The notes beneath the pieces were generated by a model that searched no databases, was not told where the DNA came from, and saw only the letters and a list, made by a program, of their open reading frames with translations. 5,888 bases of DNA from Deltaproteobacteria bacterium (GTDB lineage Bacteria; Desulfobacterota; Anaeroferrophillalia; Anaeroferrophillales; Tharpellaceae). Position 1 is the first letter of the stretch. Each line of letters opens with the position of its first letter. Location of the stretch: NCBI GenBank assembly GCA_030595135.1, contig JAUVDU010000121.1:1-5888 (forward strand), read 5' to 3'. Of the stretch, positions 1-5,522 are shown in pieces. The translations under genes were made by a program, and so were the position numbers.

Positions 1-631
1 CAAGAATCGTAATGGTATCGCAAAAACGACGCGCCTGGTTGAGATCATGAACTGAGGTCAGAATGGTTTTACCCTGTTTTTTAAGCTCCAGCAACAACTC
101 CATTATGGCCAGCGAATTACCGATATCGAGACTCGCCGTGGGCTCATCCAGCAGAATCAGGGCGGCTTCAGTCGCCAGAGCCCGGGCGATCAAGACCAAT
201 TGCGCTTCTCCACCGGAGAGTTCGGTTACCGAACGTTCCCGCAGATGGGTGGTATTGGTCTCCTGCAAAGCCCGTTCAACCACCTCCAGATCATGATTAT
301 TCAAAGCCTGAAATCGTTTGAGATGGGGATAGCGCCCCATCAGGACAAGATCATAAACGCTGATCGGAAAGTTGACCTTAGGATTCTGCGGTACCAGACT
401 AACCAGAGAACTTAAACCGCGCCGGGCCATGGTTTTACAATCTCGGCCCAAAAGCTTCACCTCGCCCGCTTGAGGACGATAGATACGACAGATATTTTTC
501 AGCAGGGTCGTTTTACCGGAACCGTTAGGACCGACCAGGCCATGGATCCGGGCGGCCCCGTAATTTACAGTTATGTCCTGCAAAATCTGCCGGCCGCCAA
601 AAGAGAAAGAGAGATGTTTAATTTCCAACAT
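1..631 (-). CDS. ABC transporter ATP-binding protein, FecE/BtuD-like (partial, C-terminus beyond window)
   Basis: This is a cytoplasmic ATPase that would power a membrane permease. The 210 residues visible carry every core motif in order: Walker A GPNGSGKTT (34-42), Q-loop VPQN with Gln82, signature LSGGE (138-142), Walker B LILLDEP (158-164), D-loop SLD (167-169) and the switch His195 in SVHDLN. The 'VPQN...VYDLVLMGRYPH' stretch between Q-loop and signature is typical of the iron-chelate/cobalamin/haem importer ATPases. The start at 629-631 is fixed by an in-frame TAA two codons upstream and by the canonical opening MLEIKHLSFSFGGRQIL; no good Shine-Dalgarno precedes it. It follows an unrecognised membrane-protein gene after 73 bases that contain one arm of a large inverted repeat. 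That neighbour does not look like a FecCD permease, so the substrate is unknown. Family assignment is firm; importer and metal-chelate specificity are inference. Roughly the last 40-60 residues are probably missing. Confidence 0.93.
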   Translation of the reverse strand, partial: MLEIKHLSFSFGGRQILQDITVNYGAARIHGLVGPNGSGKTTLLKNICRIYRPQAGEVKLLGRDCKTMARRGLSSLVSLVPQNPKVNFPISVYDLVLMGRYPHLKRFQALNNHDLEVVERALQETNTTHLRERSVTELSGGEAQLVLIARALATEAALILLDEPTASLDIGNSLAIMELLLELKKQGKTILTSVHDLNQARRFCDTITIL

Positions 632-647
632 GGTTTAAAATGAACTC

Positions 648-740
648 GTTCTATTTCGGGGATACCTTCTTTATCTCAAATAACATTTCAAAGATTAGAA
701 CAATTTACTTGAGATAAGAGAGGTGTCCCCGGAATAGAAC
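648..740. repeat. Large imperfect inverted repeat overlapping a gene end
   Basis: Arms at 648-683 and 705-740 are reverse complements at 30 of 36 positions, separated by a 21-base loop. Four of the six mismatches would become G-U pairs in a plus-strand RNA; in the minus-strand transcript only two would. The right arm contains the stop codon and last eleven or so codons of the membrane protein read on the minus strand; the left arm ends 17 bases before the ABC ATPase start. Read on the minus strand the right arm contains TTCCGGGGACACC, a core I associate from memory with repeats linked to IS200-like/REP-associated transposases; no transposase is present here. It could also act as a transcript-processing or attenuation hairpin between the two genes. 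The palindrome is seen directly; its origin and role are inferred. Confidence 0.8.
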
Positions 741-1508
741 ATTATAATAAGCGAGCGGTAAAATAAATTTGGCGCTCACCACCAGAGCCAGCCCCAGTAA
801 GACAGCTCCCATGATCGGAATAGAGTTAAGCCGACTGGGAAATAAAGAGGTCAACAACAGAGCTCCCCAGAGAAAAAACTGACCGAGCAGAAGCTGCACA
901 TTCTGGGACAGAGCATAGATCACCCAAAAATTGGCTGATAAATCAGCACACTTCCCATTCCGCAACGAGATCTCGATAATTTTGAACCAGGTTCGCCCCT
1001 CGAGAATCTGGGCCGAACCATCACAAATATGGTGGAGAAGATAGAGTGCGACCAGAAGGTAGCTAGCCCACGAAAGATCGCTAAAGAGCCACTTAAAGAC
1101 CGGCGGAAAACAGCAGAAAAGAAGAAGTCCGCCTAAGGCCTGCCCACATCCGACTCCGACCTGAGCCTTGATAAGACGTGGGATCTGGCCCAGCGAAGAG
1201 AGTGAAGATTCAAGATGATCGATAAAACCGGAGGTATAGTTACTGCTGATCACCGAAATTCCGGGATAGGCGAATTTGACGGCAACCCCAAGCATCGCCG
1301 CCACTTTAAGTTCATCTTCAGCCATCGTAAACATAGTGTAGAGGACAACCCCCTCCATTATATTCTTACCGATGGTATAGAGGATGTTGCCGAGTTCGCC
1401 AAAACGATAGAGCGGCACCTGGAGCAGAGCCTGAAAATAGAGCCTTATTTTTCCGGCCAACTTCGGCACTTGGTAATTTTGAAGCGACTTTCTAGAGCTG
1501 TCACCCAT
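705..1508 (-). CDS. Polytopic membrane protein of unknown function
   Basis: I do not recognise this 267-residue protein. A basic, fairly polar N-terminus (about 1-35) is followed by about six hydrophobic stretches, near residues 37-60, 66-88, 113-137, 147-164, 192-220 and 231-255, so it should sit in the inner membrane. There is no signal peptide, no FecCD permease signature and no obvious catalytic motif; a loop around 165-190 (EGRTWFKIIEISLRNGKC) is the most polar internal part. The start is supported by CAGGAGT on the minus strand (AGGAG 11 bases before ATG). It lies between the HAD phosphatase (203-base gap with repeats) and the ABC ATPase (73-base gap), all in one direction, so it may be the membrane partner of the ATPase, but the sequence does not prove this. 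The final residues NVLFRGHLSYLK are encoded within an arm of the inverted repeat at 648-740, so the native C-terminus may have been replaced or extended. A distant flippase or permease relationship is possible. Confidence 0.75.
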   Translation of the reverse strand: MGDSSRKSLQNYQVPKLAGKIRLYFQALLQVPLYRFGELGNILYTIGKNIMEGVVLYTMFTMAEDELKVAAMLGVAVKFAYPGISVISSNYTSGFIDHLESSLSSLGQIPRLIKAQVGVGCGQALGGLLLFCCFPPVFKWLFSDLSWASYLLVALYLLHHICDGSAQILEGRTWFKIIEISLRNGKCADLSANFWVIYALSQNVQLLLGQFFLWGALLLTSLFPSRLNSIPIMGAVLLGLALVVSAKFILPLAYYNVLFRGHLSYLK

Positions 1509-1585
1509 TTAATAACTGACTCCTGAAAGTCTGTCATAAAAAAACAAGAAAATTTTACTCTCCCGCCCGTTCGCATTGCTCACTC

Positions 1586-1655
1586 AAGACGCCAAGACGC
1601 CAAGAAAAACCATGAAATAACTTGATTGTTTGAACTCTTTGCGTCTTGGCGTCTT
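1586..1655. repeat. Inverted repeat of the GCGTCTTGGCGTCTT type
   Basis: Arms 1586-1605 and 1636-1655 pair over 20 bp with one mismatch (15 exact pairs, then C1601 opposite T1640, then 4 more), leaving a 30-base loop. Each arm contains an internal tandem of GCGTCTT/AAGACGC units spaced by 'GG/CC'. From memory, runs of 'GCGTCTTTGCG' in intergenic DNA are a widely scattered repeat in environmental bacterial genomes. It fills the gap between the phosphatase and the membrane-protein gene and carries no open reading frame of its own that looks real. Function is unknown; it could be a small non-autonomous repeat or a transcript-stabilising stem. Confidence 0.75.
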
Positions 1656-1667
1656 TGCGGGAGGCAT

Positions 1668-1700
1668 TTGGCTAATGCGGGCAAATTCCGCATTAGCCAA
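1668..1700 (-). terminator. Perfect hairpin after the HAD phosphatase gene (terminator-like, no U-tract)
   Basis: TTGGCTAATGCGG (1668-1680) and its exact complement (1688-1700) form a 13-bp stem with a 7-base loop. On the minus strand it begins 11 bases past the phosphatase stop codon, which is where a terminator would lie. It is not followed by a run of T on either strand, so a classical intrinsic terminator is not shown; it may instead protect the 3' end of the mRNA or belong to the adjacent repeat element at 1586-1655. Confidence 0.4.
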
Positions 1701-1711
1701 TCAAGTAAAGA

Positions 1712-2953
1712 TCAGAAACTATCCAAAGTTCCATTGGCTTGTAAATATTTAACTACGGCACCGGTTTTGGCCAGATTTCCCGGTTTGGCGGCCAAGCGTT
1801 TGTCAAGATCAGCTTGGGAAGAGACAAAACCCGGAGATTTTTTGTAGAGCACCGGCTGCACAAACCATTGACCCGGCAAAGCATCCTTCATGACCTTGAC
1901 CAAGGTTTGCTGATAACCCATTTTCTCAAGGCGGGTAATCCAGATCCGGTTTTCAGCTCGATCCAACATCGGCAGATCGTTAGAACTGTCGCCGGCAATC
2001 AGGAAAGGCCGCTCAACCGTGATATATTTCATGATATTGGCAACTTTGCCGAAGTATCCATTCATAGGATGACAGATTTGTGGAGTCAGGTGAAAATGGG
2101 CCAGCTCAGCAACATCAAGCTGAGCATATTTTTCATTCTCTCTGACCAGATAAGGATCTTTACACAGTTTACCACTGCGATCATCAATCATCAAACAGCT
2201 GATACCAATAACATTTTGCGCCGGAATCGCCAGATCCTTACCATGCAAAGCCTGAATTCTGGGGTTAAGTTTATTAAGCACCATCCATCTGACGGTATGC
2301 ACATTACTAGCCGATGAGACATAAACCTGGTAACCGTTTTTCAAGAGCACACCATAGAGATCAACCATTTCAGGATAGAAAAAAGGCATCCGGTAGCCGT
2401 TGATCTTAGTCTCTTTAAGATCGACACTTTTGCTGTCACTCTCACTGACTCCATCAGCAAAAGCCTTCTCAGTATACGGGAGCCAATCAGCCGGACTCAT
2501 CGGTGCCATGATCTGCACCACCCAACCGTAACCATTCTCATAAGGAGTGGTTTCTAAGTCATGATGTTTGGTCGCTGAAAGAAAATCTTCATAATAGGCC
2601 GGCAGATTCTTGGCCGTATCGACAGTAATTTTTTTGCCGTCCAGCATAAAAGAGGCGGGATCAATACATTTGTTATGTTTCTCAAGGGTCAGCACGCCGG
2701 CCTCATTCATAGCAGCCATGGTGGCTTCACCGATATCACGGCAAATAGTTGTGTTATCAAAATCAAAGACACAAATCTTCCCCTGCCCGGCATTAGCAGC
2801 GATCAATTTTTCGAGCCGCGTTTTGACTTCCGGATTCCAGTTTCCCGACAAAGAGACCTGCTGCGCCAACGCCGCAACCGAAAACAGGCCAACAACCAGC
2901 CCAACAACCAGAGCCATAACCAGATTACTGCGCAACCACTTGCCACACTTCAT
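1712..2953 (-). CDS. Secreted HAD-superfamily phosphatase (phosphoserine/phosphorylcholine phosphatase-like)
   Basis: This is a predicted periplasmic phosphomonoesterase of 413 residues. A signal peptide is clear: MKCGKWLRSN, then a hydrophobic core about 11-28, and an AALA cleavage site before Gln31. HAD motif I is DFDNT (64-68, Asp64 nucleophile and Asp66 acid/base), motif II SSAS (213-216), a likely motif III Lys303 in YFGKVANI, and motif IV GDSSND (321-326) for Mg2+ binding. About 140 residues separate motifs I and II, a large cap insertion that includes Cys71 and Cys96. The start at 2951-2953 is chosen over an ATG 69 bases upstream because GGGAGGT lies 6 bases before it and the protein then begins with its signal peptide. 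In layout it resembles secreted phosphorylcholine phosphatase of pseudomonads, but the substrate cannot be read from the sequence. It is divergent from the ferredoxin-AOR operon across 411 bases, with its own promoter candidate. Confidence 0.9.
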   Translation of the reverse strand: MKCGKWLRSNLVMALVVGLVVGLFSVAALAQQVSLSGNWNPEVKTRLEKLIAANAGQGKICVFDFDNTTICRDIGEATMAAMNEAGVLTLEKHNKCIDPASFMLDGKKITVDTAKNLPAYYEDFLSATKHHDLETTPYENGYGWVVQIMAPMSPADWLPYTEKAFADGVSESDSKSVDLKETKINGYRMPFFYPEMVDLYGVLLKNGYQVYVSSASNVHTVRWMVLNKLNPRIQALHGKDLAIPAQNVIGISCLMIDDRSGKLCKDPYLVRENEKYAQLDVAELAHFHLTPQICHPMNGYFGKVANIMKYITVERPFLIAGDSSNDLPMLDRAENRIWITRLEKMGYQQTLVKVMKDALPGQWFVQPVLYKKSPGFVSSQADLDKRLAAKPGNLAKTGAVVKYLQANGTLDSF

Positions 2954-2959
2954 ATCATT

Positions 2960-2966
2960 ACCTCCC
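2960..2966 (-). promoter_or_regulatory. Shine-Dalgarno of the HAD phosphatase
   Basis: GGGAGGT on the minus strand lies 6 bases before the ATG at 2951-2953. It decides the start: the longer in-frame reading from 3022 would put this ribosome site inside the gene and bury the signal peptide behind 23 extra polar residues. Confidence 0.85.
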
Positions 2967-3045
2967 ATTTGAACTAAATCAGGGCGCTGCCCAAAAACCA
3001 TTTCCGGGAAAGTTTTCCCCAACCTTGATCGACATAACGTAATTC

Positions 3046-3074
3046 AACATAACAACTAATACGCATCCGGTCAA
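3046..3074 (-). promoter_or_regulatory. Candidate sigma-70 promoter for the HAD phosphatase
   Basis: On the minus strand TTGACC (3069-3074, five of six to consensus) is followed after exactly 17 bases by TATGTT (3046-3051, four of six). Transcription would start near 3039, giving a leader of about 86 bases before the ATG at 2953. No competing match of this quality was seen nearer the gene. Confidence 0.4.
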
Positions 3075-3159
3075 CAACGGATCGAGTTTTCCCCGTAATT
3101 ATATTTCCCGTCAATTCAGACTCGAACCAAAAACCATTTTTCTATACACTTTTTCTTTC

Positions 3160-3291
3160 GTAACTACTCAGCAAACCCGGATAATCAGGGTACACAATCC
3201 CTATTTCCTGCGGAGAATCGGGTTATGTCCCCAGATTATCCTAAAATTAATCTCAAATAAGATGCAAAACACCCTGTCGCTGAGCAGTTAC
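3160..3291. repeat. Nested inverted repeats upstream of the ferredoxin-AOR promoter
   Basis: The outer arms are GTAACTACTCAGC (3160-3172) and GCTGAGCAGTTAC (3279-3291), complementary at 12 of 13 positions. The inner arms at 3179-3200 and 3220-3241 are complementary at 18 of 22, around a 19-base loop. The inner pair lies only 6 bases inside the left outer arm but 37 bases inside the right one, so the element is asymmetric. The inner right arm read on the minus strand contains CTGGGGACATAACCC, whose GGGGACA core recurs in the repeat at 648-740. It may be a REP-like or MITE-like insertion, or an extended operator; its right edge abuts the -35 box at 3295. Confidence 0.6.
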
Positions 3292-3294
3292 TTC

Positions 3295-3322
3295 TTTACT
3301 TTATTCAGTTAGCGGATATAAT
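3295..3322 (+). promoter_or_regulatory. Candidate sigma-70 promoter for the ferredoxin-AOR operon
   Basis: A perfect TATAAT (3317-3322) is preceded after 16 bases by TTTACT (3295-3300), four of six to the -35 consensus. The start would be near 3329, leaving a leader of about 36 bases with the Shine-Dalgarno at its end. The right arm of the outer inverted repeat ends three bases before the -35, so a regulator bound there would affect this promoter. Confidence 0.5.
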
Positions 3323-3353
3323 ACTTAGAAGGCTGCACGAAAAATCAGCTACC

Positions 3354-3360
3354 GGAGGAG
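3354..3360 (+). promoter_or_regulatory. Shine-Dalgarno of the ferredoxin gene
   Basis: GGAGGAG sits 4 bases before ATG 3365 and 7 bases before a second in-frame ATG at 3368. The GGAGG core gives spacings of 6 and 9, so either ATG could be used; the difference is a single methionine. Confidence 0.8.
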
Positions 3361-3364
3361 ATTA

Positions 3365-3790
3365 ATGATGAAAAAACATCTCACTGTAATTGCCCGAGAT
3401 CAGTGTATCGGCTGCCTCTCCTGCATGTTCGCCTGTTCGCGCACCTGGCACGAAGCCTTAACTACCAGTAAAGCGGCTCTTAAGGTACGTTCCTACACCG
3501 GTTCTGAAGGGAACTTTTCGATCCGAATCTGTAAAGCCTGCCTGGAACCGGAATGCGTTGCCGCCTGCCCGACCGGAGCTTTGAGCCAGAAAGAGAATGG
3601 CGCGTTACAACTTGAAGCAAAAGAGTGTGTCTCCTGTAAAATCTGCGTCGAGAGCTGTCTCATCGGCGGTCTGGCCTGGGATGAAGAGTTTTCAAGACCC
3701 CTACCCTGCTTCCAATGCGGTGCCTGCGTCCGCTACTGTCCCAACCAGGTTATTGCTATGACCAGAGAGGAGACCGATAATGTGGACTAA
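3365..3790 (+). CDS. Four-cluster [4Fe-4S] ferredoxin, electron-transfer subunit of an AOR-type enzyme
   Basis: This is a cytoplasmic electron carrier of 141 residues with no signal peptide. Sixteen cysteines fall in four binding runs: C14-C17-C20-C24, C56-C59-C64-C68, C88-C91-C94-C98 and C115-C118-C121-C125. Two runs (first and third) are CxxCxxCxxxC, the second is CxxCx4CxxxCP and the fourth CxxCxxCxxxCP, the pattern of DmsB/HycB/NrfC-type subunits, expected to hold four [4Fe-4S] clusters. Small proteins of this kind accompany AOR-family enzymes, for example AorA of Aromatoleum, the WOR5 small subunit of Pyrococcus and E. coli YdhY. Its last 11 bases overlap the start of the AOR gene, so the two are almost certainly translated together and form one complex. 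It should pass electrons between the AOR's own cluster and an external carrier not encoded in the window. Cluster content is inferred from the motifs; partner identity rests on context. Confidence 0.93.
   Translation: MMKKHLTVIARDQCIGCLSCMFACSRTWHEALTTSKAALKVRSYTGSEGNFSIRICKACLEPECVAACPTGALSQKENGALQLEAKECVSCKICVESCLIGGLAWDEEFSRPLPCFQCGACVRYCPNQVIAMTREETDNVD
3768..3790 (+). promoter_or_regulatory. Internal ribosome site and 11-base gene overlap (translational coupling)
   Basis: AGGAG (3768-3772), inside the last codons of the ferredoxin gene, lies 7 bases before the AOR ATG at 3780. The AOR reading then runs across the ferredoxin stop TAA (3788-3790) in another frame. This arrangement fixes the AOR start and suggests a matched output of the two subunits. 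Confidence 0.8.
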
Positions 3791-5516
3791 AATTCTTGAG
3801 ATTGACCTCACCCATAAAAATTTTCGCATCCTTGAGGAAGAAGAACTCTTTCATCAAGCCATGGGCGGCACGGCGCTGGCTACCCACCTGCTCGAACGCT
3901 ACGCTGATCCCGCCGGCGATCCTCTGGGACCCGACAACCCGGTAATCCTGGCGATTGGCCCCTTCAGCAACATTCTACCCATCGCCACCAAAACCACAGC
4001 CCTTTTTAAATCGCCCCATACCGGCGAGCTCGGTGAAACCCACGCCGGCGGACGTTTGGCCATGGCCATCTACAATGCCGGCTTCGGCGCTCTGGTTATC
4101 AGAGGAGCATCCAGCGATCCGGTGGTTTTAGATATCGATGAAAATCAGGTGATTTTTCGCTCGGCCCGCGCCCTTTGGGGCCAATCCGCCTCAGCCACCG
4201 AACGTATCTTACGCGCCCGAGATTGGGCCCAACCCGGCAAAAAAAGTATTCTCAGGATCGGTCCGGCGGGTGAGCGTCTCTCCACCTATGCCTGCGCCAC
4301 AGTCGACACCCAACGCCACTTCGGTCGTCTCGGCCTCGGCGCTGTCCTCGGCTCAAAAAAGTTAAAAGCCCTGGTTATCGGCGGCAATAGATATCAGAAA
4401 ATTACTGACAAGAAGAGATTTAAAGGACTCTATGACGGTATCTATGAAGCTGTGGTCTCATCCGGCGTCATGCGCAAGTACCACGACCTCGGAACCGCCG
4501 GCAACATCCTCAAGCTTAACCAGAACTTAGGCCTGCCGACCCGCAATTTCAATCAGCCCTGGTTCGAAGGAGCTGATAAAATCTCCGGTGAGGTCTTCGG
4601 TGACCGTTACCTCTCCCGGCAAATAGCCTGCGCCCACTGCCAGTGCGGCTGTATCCATTTAGCTACACTGCGAGAGCAATTTCATGAAGAGCACGGTTTT
4701 AAAACCTTTCAGGTCTCTTATGATTTTGAACTTATCTACGCCCTTGGCAGTAACCTCTCAATCGATTCCCCGGATGACATCCTGCGCCTACTCCACAAGG
4801 TGGAAAAAGAGGGCTGGGACGCAATGTCACTCGGAGTAACCCTGGCCTGGGCCACCGAAGCCTTTCTCGGCGGCCTGATCGACACAACCCAAACCAACGG
4901 CATCATCCTCCATTTCGGTGATGCCGATACCTATCTTAAAGTTCTCGACCAGATGGCCCGACAAACTACCGATTTCTATCGTGATCTCGAAAAAGGGGCA
5001 GCTTTTTGCGCCGCCCGCTATGGCGGCCGCGATTTTGCCATAACCTTTGGCGGCAACGAAGGAGCCGGCTACATGACCGGCGAAAATACCTTCACCGACT
5101 GGCTCATGGGACCGCGCCATTCCCATCTTGACGGAGCTGGTTACGCCATTGATCTGGAGTGTCTGACAACCGATTTAAGCCTTGAAGAACAGGTCAAAAA
5201 ACTGGTTGCTGAAACCCGTTTCAGAATGCTCTTAAACTCTCTGGTCATCTGCCTTTTCGCCCGCAGCGTCTATCAGGAAGAGGTGATTTTAGAGGGACTC
5301 AATTTGCTCTGGCGACCCTGTTCCAGCGCCGATCTTGAAATTTTTAACCAAGAAACCCTGCAACGTAAATACACTTTCAAGATGAAATGCGGCTGGCAAC
5401 CAAACCTTATTGAGGTGCCGGAAAAACTCAGTCGCGTAATTACCAGCACCGGCAAGGTGGATCCGGAATCGATCAAAAAACGGGCCGCCCTGTACTGGCG
5501 CGAAGTGGGCCTTTAA
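3780..5516 (+). CDS. Aldehyde ferredoxin oxidoreductase family catalytic subunit (W/Mo-bispterin)
   Basis: This 578-residue cytoplasmic enzyme is close to the usual family length of about 600. The N-terminal domain opens MWTKILEIDLTHKNF and contains LAIGPFSNILPIATKTTALFKSP (57-79) and the glycine-rich pterin-binding segment FGRLGLGAVLGSKKLKALVI (181-200). The [4Fe-4S] ligands are C284, C287, C291 (CAHCQCGC) and C491 (NSLVICLF), almost the same positions as C288, C291, C295 and C494 of Pyrococcus AOR. Glu317 in FELIYALGSN is in the conserved pterin/active-site stretch. The segment usually seen as 'YDPRG..G.GLAYAT' is here PRHSHLDGAGYAIDLE (445-460), with H447/H449 near the catalytic His of AOR, suggesting a subfamily different from classical aldehyde oxidoreductases. 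The family oxidises aldehydes to acids, or the reverse, using W or Mo. The preceding overlapping ferredoxin gene is its electron partner. Other members do different chemistry (e.g. BamB), so the substrate is open. Confidence 0.95.
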   Translation: MWTKILEIDLTHKNFRILEEEELFHQAMGGTALATHLLERYADPAGDPLGPDNPVILAIGPFSNILPIATKTTALFKSPHTGELGETHAGGRLAMAIYNAGFGALVIRGASSDPVVLDIDENQVIFRSARALWGQSASATERILRARDWAQPGKKSILRIGPAGERLSTYACATVDTQRHFGRLGLGAVLGSKKLKALVIGGNRYQKITDKKRFKGLYDGIYEAVVSSGVMRKYHDLGTAGNILKLNQNLGLPTRNFNQPWFEGADKISGEVFGDRYLSRQIACAHCQCGCIHLATLREQFHEEHGFKTFQVSYDFELIYALGSNLSIDSPDDILRLLHKVEKEGWDAMSLGVTLAWATEAFLGGLIDTTQTNGIILHFGDADTYLKVLDQMARQTTDFYRDLEKGAAFCAARYGGRDFAITFGGNEGAGYMTGENTFTDWLMGPRHSHLDGAGYAIDLECLTTDLSLEEQVKKLVAETRFRMLLNSLVICLFARSVYQEEVILEGLNLLWRPCSSADLEIFNQETLQRKYTFKMKCGWQPNLIEVPEKLSRVITSTGKVDPESIKKRAALYWREVGL

Positions 5517-5522
5517 ATTATA

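Larger units (their letters stand above)
2954..3364. other. Divergent intergenic regulatory region
   Basis: This 411-base stretch separates the leftward phosphatase from the rightward ferredoxin-AOR operon. I see no gene in it. Going rightward it holds the phosphatase Shine-Dalgarno, a short palindrome GGGAAA-GT-TTTCCC (3006-3019), a leftward promoter candidate (3046-3074) flanked by two copies of AGTTTTCCCC (3011-3020 and 3085-3094), an A/T-rich segment, a nested inverted repeat (3160-3291), a rightward promoter (3295-3322) and the ferredoxin Shine-Dalgarno. Regulatory roles are inferred from position. Confidence 0.75.

Noticed and set aside
63..415. Two overlapping plus-strand open frames (63-296 and 200-415)
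   Set aside because: They lie antisense to the ABC ATPase, whose minus-strand reading holds every family motif; their products are Ser/Arg-rich with no recognisable domain.
1215..1526. Plus-strand open frame of 103 codons
   Set aside because: It is antisense to the membrane protein, has no ribosome site I can see, and no recognisable motif.
1509..1585. A separate promoter for the membrane-protein gene
   Set aside because: No -35/-10 pair with acceptable spacing stood out on the minus strand; only the Shine-Dalgarno is convincing.
1586..1655. Possible CRISPR-like array from the repeated GACGCCAA units
   Set aside because: The units are only 9-10 bases, tandem and mirrored in a hairpin, with no regular spacers and no cas genes.
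1814..2317. Plus-strand open frame of 167 codons
   Set aside because: It is a shadow of the HAD phosphatase gene, which has a signal peptide and full catalytic motifs on the other strand.
2954..3022. Longer start (436 residues) for the HAD phosphatase
   Set aside because: A strong GGGAGGT ribosome site and the signal peptide both point to the ATG at 2951-2953.
4827..5126. Minus-strand open frame inside the AOR gene
   Set aside because: It is an opposite-strand shadow of a conserved catalytic gene; no motif or ribosome site supports it.
3365..5516. Benzoyl-CoA reductase BamB/BamC assignment for the AOR and ferredoxin
   Set aside because: No other bam genes are in view, and the four-cluster small subunit and catalytic length fit AorAB/WOR5-type enzymes at least as well; a specific call would be overreach.
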